In this document: in pieces, positions 1 to 8,506 of the stretch
How positions within the stretch are numbered: position 1 is the stretch's first letter
How the letters are laid out: each line of letters starts with the position of its first letter
Source: Myxococcus fulvus
GTDB lineage: Bacteria; Myxococcota; Myxococcia; Myxococcales; Myxococcaceae
Assembly (NCBI RefSeq): GCF_900111765.1
Contig: NZ_FOIB01000015.1
Span: 168,197-232,196, forward strand
Direction: 5' to 3'
Length of the DNA stretch: 64,000 nucleotides
The notes under the pieces: model-generated
Told to the model about the DNA's origin: nothing
Databases searched by the model: none
Seen by the model: the letters and a program-made list of their open reading frames with translations, nothing else
Translations under genes and position numbers: made by a program

Positions 1-647
1 CGCTGGCCGCCATGGGCCCCTCCTCCCCCACCCGGCCCCATGTGGAGGAGGACCCCTTCCAGCCCTACGAGTGGTACGGCGAGAGCAAGGCGGAGGCGGA
101 GCGCATCGCCTTCTCCTATGGAGACCGGCTGCCGGTGACGGTGTCCCGGCCGCCGCGCATCCTGGGGCCCTGGGACCGCGAGAACCTGGCCTTCTTCCGG
201 CTGGCGACGAAGGGCATCCGGCTGGAGCTGGCCGGAGGACCCCGCCCCCTCACCATGGTGGACGTGGAGGACGTGGTGGACGCGCTCATCCTCCAGGCCG
301 AGCACCCGCGCGCGGTGGGCGAGGCCTTCTTCTGCGCGGGTCCTGGCGACCCCCTCTCCTTGGAGTCGGTGCAGGACCTGGGGGCCCGGGCGCTGGGGCT
401 GTCACCCCGCACGGTGCGCGTGAGCCCCTGGCTGCTCACCGCCCTCGCGTCGGCGGCGGACGGCGTGTCGCGCGTGACGGGCCGCAAGCTGCCCCTGAGC
501 CGGAAGATGGCGCGGCAGCTGCTCGCCCCCGCCTGGACCTGCTCGGGCGCGAAGGCCGAGCGGCTGCTGGGCTTCCGTCCCCAAAGGGGGGTGGAGGACG
601 CCGTGCGCCGCAGCGCCGAGTGGTACCGCGAGCATGGCTGGCTCTAG
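1..647 (+). CDS. NAD-dependent epimerase/dehydratase, C-terminal part (cut by window edge)
   Basis: The reading frame is open at the left edge, so the N-terminal Rossmann nucleotide-binding region lies outside the window. The visible 214 codons begin just before the SSxAAxG-type strand of extended short-chain dehydrogenases and contain the catalytic YxxxK motif (YGESK), followed by the VSRPPRILGP and TMVDVEDVVDA segments typical of NAD(P)-dependent sugar-epimerase-like enzymes. It is the first visible gene of a + strand run leading into the ElbD-like gene, and an 88-bp gap separates it from the next gene. From position and family it is probably the elbA-equivalent of the myxobacterial ether-lipid cluster, but that name rests on gene order only. 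The substrate cannot be read from the sequence. Confidence 0.85.
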   Translation, partial: LAAMGPSSPTRPHVEEDPFQPYEWYGESKAEAERIAFSYGDRLPVTVSRPPRILGPWDRENLAFFRLATKGIRLELAGGPRPLTMVDVEDVVDALILQAEHPRAVGEAFFCAGPGDPLSLESVQDLGARALGLSPRTVRVSPWLLTALASAADGVSRVTGRKLPLSRKMARQLLAPAWTCSGAKAERLLGFRPQRGVEDAVRRSAEWYREHGWL

Positions 648-735
648 CCGTGCTAGCAGGGTTGGGGATTGCCGCCCCCGGCCCTCGTTTCGTTGACCTC
701 ACCCCCCTTGGAGTGTCAGGAAGCTGCGCTGCCAC

Positions 736-1401
736 ATGCCCTCGAAAGCCGCATTTTTCGATGTCGACGGGACGCTCGTGAAGACGAACGTCGTCCACGT
801 CTACGCGTACTACGCGATGAACCGGGGCTCCGTGCTCGGCATCGCGGGCAGGACGCTGAGCACCGCGATGAGCGTGCCGCTCTTCGGCGTCATGGACGCG
901 CTGGACCGCAAGACGTTCAACGAGTTCTTCTACCGGTACTACGCGGGGTTGAGCGAGGACCGGCTCGTCACCATCGCGGAGGACATGTTCGAGGACGTGC
1001 TCAAGCCGGCGCTCTTCGAGCAGACCCAGGACCTCATCGACCAGGCGCGCCGCAGCGGCTGCAAGGTCGTGCTCGTCACCGGGGCGCTGGACTTCACCAT
1101 GCGGCCGCTCGCCCGGCACCTGGGCGCCGATGACCTGATCGCCAACAAGATGCAGTTCGTGGGCGGCAAGGCCACCGGCAAGGTGATTCCGCCCATCATC
1201 GAGGGCGCCAACAAGGCGAACTCCATCCGCGCCTACTGCACCAAGGAGGGCCTGACGCTGGACAAGTGCCACGGCTACTCCGACAGCGCCTCCGACTACG
1301 CGATGCTCGCGGTGGTGGGACGTCCCACCGCGGTGAACCCGGACCTGCGGCTGCGCTCCATCGCGCGCGCCTACAACTGGCCCATCCTCGACCTCAAGTA
1401 G
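736..1401 (+). CDS. elbB: HAD superfamily (subfamily IB) phosphatase, ether-lipid cluster
   Basis: A 221-residue HAD hydrolase. Motif I is FDVDGTLV near residues 8-15, where the first Asp is the nucleophile and the second the general acid. Motif II is the VLVTGA strand near residue 116, and motif IV is the GYSDSASD segment near residue 180, as in the SerB-like IB subfamily. Family members remove phosphate from small molecules or lysophospholipids. The gene is 13 bp upstream of the LarA-fold gene and reads with it into elbD, so a role in lipid-phosphate hydrolysis during ether-lipid synthesis is a reasonable inference. The symbol is assigned from gene order around elbD and is less certain than the enzyme class. 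Confidence 0.85.
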   Translation: MPSKAAFFDVDGTLVKTNVVHVYAYYAMNRGSVLGIAGRTLSTAMSVPLFGVMDALDRKTFNEFFYRYYAGLSEDRLVTIAEDMFEDVLKPALFEQTQDLIDQARRSGCKVVLVTGALDFTMRPLARHLGADDLIANKMQFVGGKATGKVIPPIIEGANKANSIRAYCTKEGLTLDKCHGYSDSASDYAMLAVVGRPTAVNPDLRLRSIARAYNWPILDLK

Positions 1402-1414
1402 CCCCCTGCCCGCC

Positions 1415-3025
1415 ATGCGCCCGTTCAAGACGCTCCAGAAGCTGTACGACGAGGAAAGCCAGGTCGTCATCACCGAGAAGGGCAGCCCTCCGCGCGCCCT
1501 GTTCTACGGCGAGGGCTTCCTCCAGGAAGACCTGCCCGTGGGCACCCGGGTCATCTTCCCCCGTCCGCCCATGGCGGGCGTGCCCAACGTGAAGGCCGCC
1601 ATCCGCTGGGCCATCAACCACCCGGAGGGCATGGAGCCGCTGCACGCGCTGCTCAAGCCGGGCATGCGCCTGACGTGCGTCATCGACGACATCAGCGTGC
1701 CCCTGCCGCCCATGGTCACGCCGGACGTGCGCCAGTCCATCCTGGAGATCGTCCTGGAGCTGGCCGCGGACAGCGGCGTGGACGACGTGCACCTGGTCAT
1801 CGCCAACGCGCTCCACCGCCGCATGACGGAGGGGGAGATGAAGCGGATGGTGGGCGAGAAGATCTTCGACGCCTACTACCCGGACCGCTACTACAACCAC
1901 GACGCGGAGGACCCGGACGGCATCGTCGCGCTCGAGCGCACGGCGCACGGCGAGGAGGTCTCCGTCAACCGCCGCGTCGCGGAGAGCGACCTCATCATCT
2001 ACGTGAACGTGAACTTCGTGCCCATGAACGGCGGGCACAAGTCCATGGGCACCGGCGTGTCCAACTACGCGTCGCTGCGGCACCACCACAACCCGAAGAC
2101 CATCCGGGCGTCGGACAGCTACATGGAGCCGAAGACCAGCGCGCTCTATCGCAGCAACGAGCGCATCGGTCGCAACATCGACAAGCACCTGAAGGTCTTC
2201 CACATCGAGACCACGCTGAACAACCGCATGTTCGGCGCGCCCGTGGACTTCCTGGCCAAGCGCGAGGAGGACTACACCGAGGGCGACCGGCTGAAGTTCC
2301 AGGCCATGCGCTACGCGCTGTCGAAGATGCCGCGCGCGGCGGCGCGCAAGGTGCTCAACGCCATCCCCGCGCCCTATGACGTCACGGGCGTGTACGCCGG
2401 GGCGACGGAGCCCGCGCACCAGAAGACGCTGGAGACCAGCTGGAAGCAGTACTCGGTGCCGGTGGAGGGGCAGAGCGACATCGTCATCTTCCCCATCCCG
2501 TTCATCTCGCCGTACAGCGTGAACTCCATCCTCAACCCGCTGCTCGTGCAGGTGATGGGGCTGGGCTACTTCTTCAACCTCAACCGCGGCGTGCCGCTGG
2601 TGAAGAAGGGCGGCGTGCTCATCCTGCTGCACCCGGCCTACGACGAGTTCGACCCGGAGCACCACCCCAGCTACATCGAGTTCTTCCACCGGCTGCTGCC
2701 GGAGACGCGCGACTCGATGAAGCTGGAGCACAAGTACGAGAAGGAGTTCGCGGAGAACCCCAGCTACGTGCACCTGTACCGCAAGAACAACGCCTACCAC
2801 GGCGTGCACCCGTTCTACATGTGGTACTGGGGCGAGAACGGCCGCCAGCACGTGGGCAAGGTCATCGTCGCGGGCGCGGAGAACAACCACGTCCCGGCGC
2901 TGCTCGGCTGGGACCGCACCGACACGCTCACCGAGGCCATTGAAGAGGCGCGCGGCTTCATGGGCCGCTCGGCCACCATCAGCCTGCTTCGCATCGCCCC
3001 CACGGTGATGGTGGACGTGAAGTGA
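1415..3025 (+). CDS. elbC: LarA-fold (lactate racemase N-terminal domain, DUF2088) protein
   Basis: A 536-residue protein whose N-terminal half resembles the nickel-pincer lactate racemase LarA. It has an IDDISVPLPP segment near residue 90, where LarA has its DDxTRPxP substrate/cofactor loop, and an IANALHRRM segment near residue 129, where LarA carries a catalytic His. The usual Arg of the DDxTRP motif is replaced by Val here, so lactate racemisation is unlikely to be the reaction. The stop codon overlaps the region of the next start, consistent with one transcript. I infer that it acts in the ether-lipid pathway, and I assign the symbol from its place before elbD. No larB, larC or larE gene is visible in the window, so cofactor loading is unexplained. 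Confidence 0.75.
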   Translation: MRPFKTLQKLYDEESQVVITEKGSPPRALFYGEGFLQEDLPVGTRVIFPRPPMAGVPNVKAAIRWAINHPEGMEPLHALLKPGMRLTCVIDDISVPLPPMVTPDVRQSILEIVLELAADSGVDDVHLVIANALHRRMTEGEMKRMVGEKIFDAYYPDRYYNHDAEDPDGIVALERTAHGEEVSVNRRVAESDLIIYVNVNFVPMNGGHKSMGTGVSNYASLRHHHNPKTIRASDSYMEPKTSALYRSNERIGRNIDKHLKVFHIETTLNNRMFGAPVDFLAKREEDYTEGDRLKFQAMRYALSKMPRAAARKVLNAIPAPYDVTGVYAGATEPAHQKTLETSWKQYSVPVEGQSDIVIFPIPFISPYSVNSILNPLLVQVMGLGYFFNLNRGVPLVKKGGVLILLHPAYDEFDPEHHPSYIEFFHRLLPETRDSMKLEHKYEKEFAENPSYVHLYRKNNAYHGVHPFYMWYWGENGRQHVGKVIVAGAENNHVPALLGWDRTDTLTEAIEEARGFMGRSATISLLRIAPTVMVDVK

Positions 3026-3033
3026 GGACGGAC

Positions 3034-6000
3034 ATGTCACCGCTTCCCGAGCTGAACGTCTCCCAGGTCTTCACCGGCAAGCGCCTCTTGTTCGCCGGTG
3101 CCACGGGCTTCGTGGGCAAGGTGACGCTGTCCATGCTGCTGCACCGCTACGGGCAGGAGCTGGAGCGGGTGTACGTGCTCGTCCGCAAGGGCAGCGCGGC
3201 CTCCGCCGAGCGGCGCTTCTTCGACAAGGTGGCGACGAGCGAGCCCTTCCAGCCGCTGCGCGACACCTACGGCGAGGAGGGCGCGCTCGAGTTCCTGCGC
3301 AAGAAGTGCGAGGTCATCGACGGCGACATCACCGACCCCTGGGTGGGGATGGAGGAGTCGCGGGTGGCGGAGCTGACGGGCCAGGTGCACGCCTTCGTCA
3401 ACTGCGCGGGCCTGGTGTCCTTCAACCCGTCGCTGGAGGTGGGCCTCAACGTCAACACCCACGGCGTGAAGTACGCGGTGGAGCTGGCGCTGCGCTGGGG
3501 CGTGCCGCTCATCCACATGTCCACCTCCTTCGTGGCGGGCAACCGCGACGGGCTCGTCTTCGAGGACGAGGAGGTGCGCGGCTACTTCCCGAAGAAGGAC
3601 GAGCTGGACGGGCGCGACTTCAGCCTGGAGCAGGAGCTGAAGGACGCGGAGCGGATTGTGGCGCGGCTGCGCGAGCAGGCCGATGACCGCGCGCTGACGT
3701 CCACCTTCCGCAAGAAGGCGCTGGACCGGCTCGCCGAGGAGGGCCGCGACGTCAACGACGAGAAGACGCTGCGGCTGGCCGTGGGCCGTGAGCGCAAGCT
3801 GTGGCTGAGCGGCGAGCTGGTGCGCGCGGGCATGGAGCGCGCGGCGCACTGGGGCTGGCCCAACACGTACACGTACACGAAGTCCCTGGGCGAGCAGGTC
3901 ATCGCCGCCACGCCGGGGCTTCGCTACGCGATTGTGCGCCCCTCCATCGTGGAGAGCGCGCGGCACTTCCCCTTCCCCGGCTGGAACGAGGGCTTCACCA
4001 CGTCCGCGCCGCTGGCCTTCGCCGGCATCAAGGGCCCGGGCGGCATCCCCGCCGGTGAGAACACCATCCTGGACATCATCCCGGTGGACCAGGTGGCGGG
4101 GGCGACGCTCGGCATCACCGCGCACTCCATCCAGGTGGAGGAGCGGCGCGTGTACCAGCTCGCGTCCGGCGACGTGAACCCGTTCTACGCCAGCCGCTCG
4201 GTGGAGCTGGTGGGCCTGTACCGTCGGCGCTACTACCGCAACCGCGAGTCGGGCAACGCGGTGCTCAACTCGCTGCGCTCCAGGCTGGAGCCGCAGCCGG
4301 TGAGCAAGCTCGAGTTCGAGCTGTTCAGCGCGCCCATGCTGGTGCGCGGCGCGAAGTTCCTGAAGAAGGCCATCGACGAGGTGCGGCCCGCCTGGGGCGC
4401 GCCCGCCGTGCAGGCCATGCTGGACAAGGCGAAGGTGTCGCTCGACGGGGTGGTGGACGGCAACGCCAGCCTCATCGCGATGACGGACCTGTTCCTCCCC
4501 TTCCTCTACGAGAACCGCTACGTCTTCCGCTGCGACAACACGCGCTCGGTCTACGAGCGCATGGCCCACGCGGACCGGCTGAAGATTCCGTGGGACCCGG
4601 AGCACATCGACTGGCGCGCGTACTTCATGGAGACGCACCTGCCGGGCCTGGAGAAGTGGGTGTTCCCCGGCCTGGAGGAGGAGCGCGAGAAGCGCACCGT
4701 CATCCCCGCGCACCGTGACTTGCTCGAGATGTTCGAGGCGACGGTGCATGCGTACCGGCACCGGGTGGCCTTCCGCATGGTGTCGGGCGAGAAGGAGGAG
4801 CGCTTCACCTTCGGGGAGGTGCACCGCTACGCGGCGCGCGTGGGCAGCTTCCTCCTCAGCTCGGGCGTGAAGACCGGGGACAGGGTGCTGCTGGTGTCGG
4901 AGAACCGGCCCGAGTGGGGCACGTGCTTCTTCGGCATCCTCCGCGCGGGCGCCACGATGGTGCCGGTGGACCCGGGCCTGAGCGAGGCGGAGGTCATCAA
5001 CATCGCGAAGCGGGCGGAGGCGAAGGTGTGCCTCATGTCCGAGGACGCGGCGCGCGACTTCCCCGGCCTGTTCGGCGCGCTGGGGGACTCGGTCCTCATC
5101 GCGAGCCTGGCGCAGGCGATGACGGGCGACCCTGCTGCGAAGGACGACCGCATCGGCACGGTGCGCAAGTCGGCCTCGGCGGATGACCTGGCGAGCCTCA
5201 TCTTCACGTCCGGCACGACGGGCACGCCCAAGGGCGTGATGCTCACGCACCGCAACTTCGCCTCGCTGGTGGCGAAGCTCGCGGGGGTGTTCGACGTGGG
5301 CGTGGGCGACGGCGTGCTGTCCGTGCTGCCCCTGCACCACACCTTCGAGTTCTCCGCGGGCTTCCTCACCCCGTTCTCGCGCGGCGCGGAAATCACGTAC
5401 ATCGATGAGCTGACGTCGGACCGGCTGGGCGAGGTCTTCGAGACGGGCCGCATCAGCGCGATGATTGGCGTGCCGGCCCTGTGGCAGCTGCTCCACCGCA
5501 AGATGACGCAGGAGTTCGCCAGCCGTCCGCCCATCGTCGAGCAGGCCATCAAGGCGATGATGGCCACGCACGGCGAGCTGCGGAACCGGGCCGACATCAA
5601 CCTGGGCAAGCTCCTGTTCTGGCCGGTGCACCGCAAGTTCGGCGGTCGCATCAAGGTGCTGGTGTCCGGAGGCTCGGCGCTGCCCGAGGAGGTCCACAAG
5701 GCCTTCCACGAGCTGGGCTTCAACATCACGGAGGGCTACGGCCTGACGGAGGCGGCGCCGGTGCTCGCGGTGGCGAACCCGGGCAACAAGCGCACGCCAG
5801 GCTCGGTGGGCAAGCCGCTCACGGGCGTCGAGGTGAGGATCCTCAACCCGGACAACGACGGCATCGGCGAGGTGCTGGCCAAGGGCCCCAACGTGATGGC
5901 GGGCTACTTCGGCGACCGCGAGGCGACGGAGGCCGTCCTCAAGGAGGGCTGGCTGCACACGGGCGACCTGGGCCGTGTCGACGCCGAGGGGCGGCTGTAC

Positions 6001-7449
6001 CTGGTGGGCCGCGCCAAGGACGTCATCATCGACCACAACGGGAAGAACATCTACCCGGACGAGCTCGAGGAGCTGTACCAGGAGCACCCGCACATCAAGG
6101 AGCTGTCCGTCGTCGGCCTGCCGGACGACGCGGGCGGCGAGAAGGTGGCGTGTCTGTGCGTGCCGGACTACGGCGACCGCCCCCGCGAGGAGGTGCGCCG
6201 CGAGCTGGAGGAGCACTTCCGCAAGACGGGCGCGGGCATGCCCTTCTACCGTCGCGCGAAGGTGCTGCGCTTCTGGGACGGCGAGCTGCCGCGCACCTCC
6301 ACGCGCAAGGTGAAGCGCAAGCTGGTGGTGGAGGAGCTGCAGCGGCTGGAGCGCATGGCCGCCTCCGCCACCAAGGCGCGCGAGAAGGTGTCCGCGGCGG
6401 CGACAACGACGGGCGGCGTGGCCGACTGGCTCTTCCCGCTCATCGCCGAGGTGAGCCACAAGCCGGTGGCGAGCGTGCGGCCGGAGACGAACCTGACGGG
6501 CGAGCTGGGCTTCGACTCGCTGATGCTCACGGAGCTGTCCAGCGCGCTGGAGGCCGCGGGTGTGCCGCTGCCGGCCATCGATGACCTGACGCAGGTGCAG
6601 ACGGTGGAGGACCTGCGCAAGCTGGTGGTGGCGTCCGGGAAGCGGCCGTCGGCGGAGACTCGGGCGAAGGACATCTCCAAGCAGAACGCGAAGGCGGAGG
6701 AGGTGGAGATTCCGGTGCCGGACGTCGTCGCGGACGTGGGCCGGCAGCTGCTCTCCTTCGGGCAGAAGGTCCTCTACGGCGGCGTGTTCGACGTGAAGGT
6801 GACGGGCCGTCCCTTCATCCCGATGAACCGCAACTTCCTGGTCATCGCCAACCACGCCAGCCACTTGGACGCGGGCCTGGTGCGGGTGGTGCTGGAGGAG
6901 CAGGGAGACCGGCTGGTGTCGCTGGCCGCGCGCGACTACTTCTTCGACACGCCGCTCAAGCGCGCGTGGTTCGAGAACTTCACCAACCTGGTGCCGATTG
7001 AACGGCACGGCTCGCTGCGCGAGTCGCTGCGTCAGGCGGGCGAGGCGCTGCGCCAGGGCTTCAACGTCCTCATCTTCCCGGAGGGCACGCGCTCGCCCAC
7101 CGGTGAGCTGCAGGAGTTCAAGTCCACGCTGGGCTACCTGGCGCTCACGTACCGGGTGGACGTGCTGCCGCTGTACATCCACGGGGCGTTCGATGCGTTG
7201 CCCAAGGGCAGCGTGTTCCCCAAGTCGAAGGACCTGAAGGTGAGCATCGGTCCCGCGCTGGGCCACGAGGCGCTGCGCGCGCGCACGCAGGGCATGGCGC
7301 GCTCGGAGAGCTACCGCTACGCCACGCGCATCGCCGAGGACGCGGTGCGGGAGCTGCGCGACGGACGGGTGCTGCACCTGGACGCGCCTCCTTCGGTGGA
7401 CGTGCAGGTCATGCCCGCGCATGACGCGCCGGGAGGGAAGAACTCGTGA
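3034..7449 (+). CDS. elbD: ElbD: fatty acyl reductase / acyl-AMP ligase / ACP / PlsC acyltransferase fusion
   Basis: A 1471-residue four-part enzyme. Residues 1-520 form a fatty-acyl-CoA-reductase-like NAD-binding domain (GATGFVG near 22, YTYTK near 280). Residues 555-1090 form an AMP-dependent acyl ligase (SGTTGTPKG near 726, GYGLTEAAP near 900, TGDLG near 976). Residues 1130-1200 form an acyl carrier domain with the phosphopantetheine Ser in GFDSLML near 1162. Residues 1235-1440 form a PlsC acyltransferase (NHASHLD near 1273, FPEGTRSP near 1348). This architecture is that of ElbD, the multifunctional enzyme proposed for the key step of ether-lipid formation in Myxococcus and Stigmatella development. 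I chose the ATG at 3034 because GAGGA lies 5-6 bp upstream; an in-frame GTG at 3022 is possible. The stop overlaps the next start. Confidence 0.9.
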   Translation: MSPLPELNVSQVFTGKRLLFAGATGFVGKVTLSMLLHRYGQELERVYVLVRKGSAASAERRFFDKVATSEPFQPLRDTYGEEGALEFLRKKCEVIDGDITDPWVGMEESRVAELTGQVHAFVNCAGLVSFNPSLEVGLNVNTHGVKYAVELALRWGVPLIHMSTSFVAGNRDGLVFEDEEVRGYFPKKDELDGRDFSLEQELKDAERIVARLREQADDRALTSTFRKKALDRLAEEGRDVNDEKTLRLAVGRERKLWLSGELVRAGMERAAHWGWPNTYTYTKSLGEQVIAATPGLRYAIVRPSIVESARHFPFPGWNEGFTTSAPLAFAGIKGPGGIPAGENTILDIIPVDQVAGATLGITAHSIQVEERRVYQLASGDVNPFYASRSVELVGLYRRRYYRNRESGNAVLNSLRSRLEPQPVSKLEFELFSAPMLVRGAKFLKKAIDEVRPAWGAPAVQAMLDKAKVSLDGVVDGNASLIAMTDLFLPFLYENRYVFRCDNTRSVYERMAHADRLKIPWDPEHIDWRAYFMETHLPGLEKWVFPGLEEEREKRTVIPAHRDLLEMFEATVHAYRHRVAFRMVSGEKEERFTFGEVHRYAARVGSFLLSSGVKTGDRVLLVSENRPEWGTCFFGILRAGATMVPVDPGLSEAEVINIAKRAEAKVCLMSEDAARDFPGLFGALGDSVLIASLAQAMTGDPAAKDDRIGTVRKSASADDLASLIFTSGTTGTPKGVMLTHRNFASLVAKLAGVFDVGVGDGVLSVLPLHHTFEFSAGFLTPFSRGAEITYIDELTSDRLGEVFETGRISAMIGVPALWQLLHRKMTQEFASRPPIVEQAIKAMMATHGELRNRADINLGKLLFWPVHRKFGGRIKVLVSGGSALPEEVHKAFHELGFNITEGYGLTEAAPVLAVANPGNKRTPGSVGKPLTGVEVRILNPDNDGIGEVLAKGPNVMAGYFGDREATEAVLKEGWLHTGDLGRVDAEGRLYLVGRAKDVIIDHNGKNIYPDELEELYQEHPHIKELSVVGLPDDAGGEKVACLCVPDYGDRPREEVRRELEEHFRKTGAGMPFYRRAKVLRFWDGELPRTSTRKVKRKLVVEELQRLERMAASATKAREKVSAAATTTGGVADWLFPLIAEVSHKPVASVRPETNLTGELGFDSLMLTELSSALEAAGVPLPAIDDLTQVQTVEDLRKLVVASGKRPSAETRAKDISKQNAKAEEVEIPVPDVVADVGRQLLSFGQKVLYGGVFDVKVTGRPFIPMNRNFLVIANHASHLDAGLVRVVLEEQGDRLVSLAARDYFFDTPLKRAWFENFTNLVPIERHGSLRESLRQAGEALRQGFNVLIFPEGTRSPTGELQEFKSTLGYLALTYRVDVLPLYIHGAFDALPKGSVFPKSKDLKVSIGPALGHEALRARTQGMARSESYRYATRIAEDAVRELRDGRVLHLDAPPSVDVQVMPAHDAPGGKNS

Positions 7450-8474
7450 AGCTGCTGGTGACGGGAGGCACGGGGTTCCTCGGCGCGCATCTGGTGCCGA
7501 AGCTGGTGGCGGCCGGGCACACGGTGCGCCTCATCGGGCGCTCGCGTCCGACGGGGCCCGCGTACGAGGGCACCGAGTACGTCGCGGGAGACTTGAAGGA
7601 CCGGGACGCGGTGCGCCGCGCGCTCGACGGCGTGGAGGGCCTGTACCACCTGGCCGGGCTCGTCTCCTTCCAGCCGAAGGACGCGCGCAAGATGTTCGAG
7701 CTGCACGTGGACAGCACGCGGGAGCTCCTGCGTGACGTGCGCGAGGCGGGTGTGAAGCGCGTGGTGCTCGCGTCCACCTCCGGCACCACGGCGGTGTCGA
7801 AGGAGGAGGCGGTGCTCGACGAGTCCGCCGACTACCCCCTCACGGTGGTGGCGCGCTGGCCGTACTACCTGTCCAAGATTTACGAAGAGAAGCTGTCGCT
7901 GGAGTACTGCCGCAAGCACTCGATTCCGCTCGTGGTGCTCAACCCCAGCCTGTTGATGGGGCCCGGGGATGACCGGCTGTCCTCCACGTGGACGGTGGTG
8001 AAGTTCCTCAACCGGGAGATTCCGGCGATGCCGGGTGGCGGCATGTCCTTCGTGGACGTGCGCGACGCGGCGGACGCGTTCCTCCAGGCGCTCACGCGGG
8101 GCGAGGTGTACGGCCGCCACCTGATGGGCGTGAACATGACGATGACGGAGTTCTTCCACCGTCTCGAGCGCCTCACGGGGGTGTCCGCGCCCCGGCTCAA
8201 GTTGCCCAAACAGGTGAACATCCTGGGCGGCCACCTGCTGGAGCGCTGGGCCAAGGTGCGCGGCACGCCCGCGCCACTGGACCCGCAGGAAGTGGAGATT
8301 GGCGAGCACTACTTCTGGCTGGACGCCGCCAAGGCCGAGGCCGAGCTGGGCTTCCGCGCGAGGGATGCGCAGGGGACGCTCGCGGACACGGTGAAGCACA
8401 TCTACGCGAAGCTGCCTCCTGGCAGCCTCCCCGGCACCAAGGGCCGCCTCGGCGAGCTGCGCGACGGGACGTGA
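7446..8474 (+). CDS. elbE: NAD-dependent epimerase/dehydratase, ether-lipid cluster
   Basis: A 342-residue extended SDR. It starts at a GTG whose last bases are shared with the elbD stop (GTGA overlap), a sign of translational coupling. TGGTGFLG at residues 6-13 is the Rossmann glycine motif and YYLSK near residue 140 is the catalytic YxxxK. The C-terminal half (SFVDVRDAADA near 200) matches dihydroflavonol/3-beta-hydroxysteroid-type dehydrogenases. Its likely role is an NAD(P)H-dependent reduction or dehydration in the same lipid pathway as ElbD; the exact substrate is unknown. It is the last gene of the operon, and a short hairpin follows immediately. Confidence 0.85.
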   Translation: MKLLVTGGTGFLGAHLVPKLVAAGHTVRLIGRSRPTGPAYEGTEYVAGDLKDRDAVRRALDGVEGLYHLAGLVSFQPKDARKMFELHVDSTRELLRDVREAGVKRVVLASTSGTTAVSKEEAVLDESADYPLTVVARWPYYLSKIYEEKLSLEYCRKHSIPLVVLNPSLLMGPGDDRLSSTWTVVKFLNREIPAMPGGGMSFVDVRDAADAFLQALTRGEVYGRHLMGVNMTMTEFFHRLERLTGVSAPRLKLPKQVNILGGHLLERWAKVRGTPAPLDPQEVEIGEHYFWLDAAKAEAELGFRARDAQGTLADTVKHIYAKLPPGSLPGTKGRLGELRDGT

Positions 8475-8488
8475 GCCACCCGTGGCAC

Positions 8489-8506
8489 GAGCGGGGAGAC
8501 CCGCTC
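8489..8506. terminator. Hairpin between convergent elbE and MFS genes
   Basis: GAGCGGG pairs perfectly with CCCGCTC across a GAGA loop. It sits in the short gap between two converging genes and overlaps the last bases of the MFS gene. There is no U-tract, so it is a candidate bidirectional terminator only. Confidence 0.45.

Noticed and set aside
1394..7422. Very long minus-strand reading frames opposite elbC and elbD
   Set aside because: They are shadows caused by high third-position GC; their translations are Arg/His/Leu-rich with no domain, while the plus-strand proteins are full of motifs.
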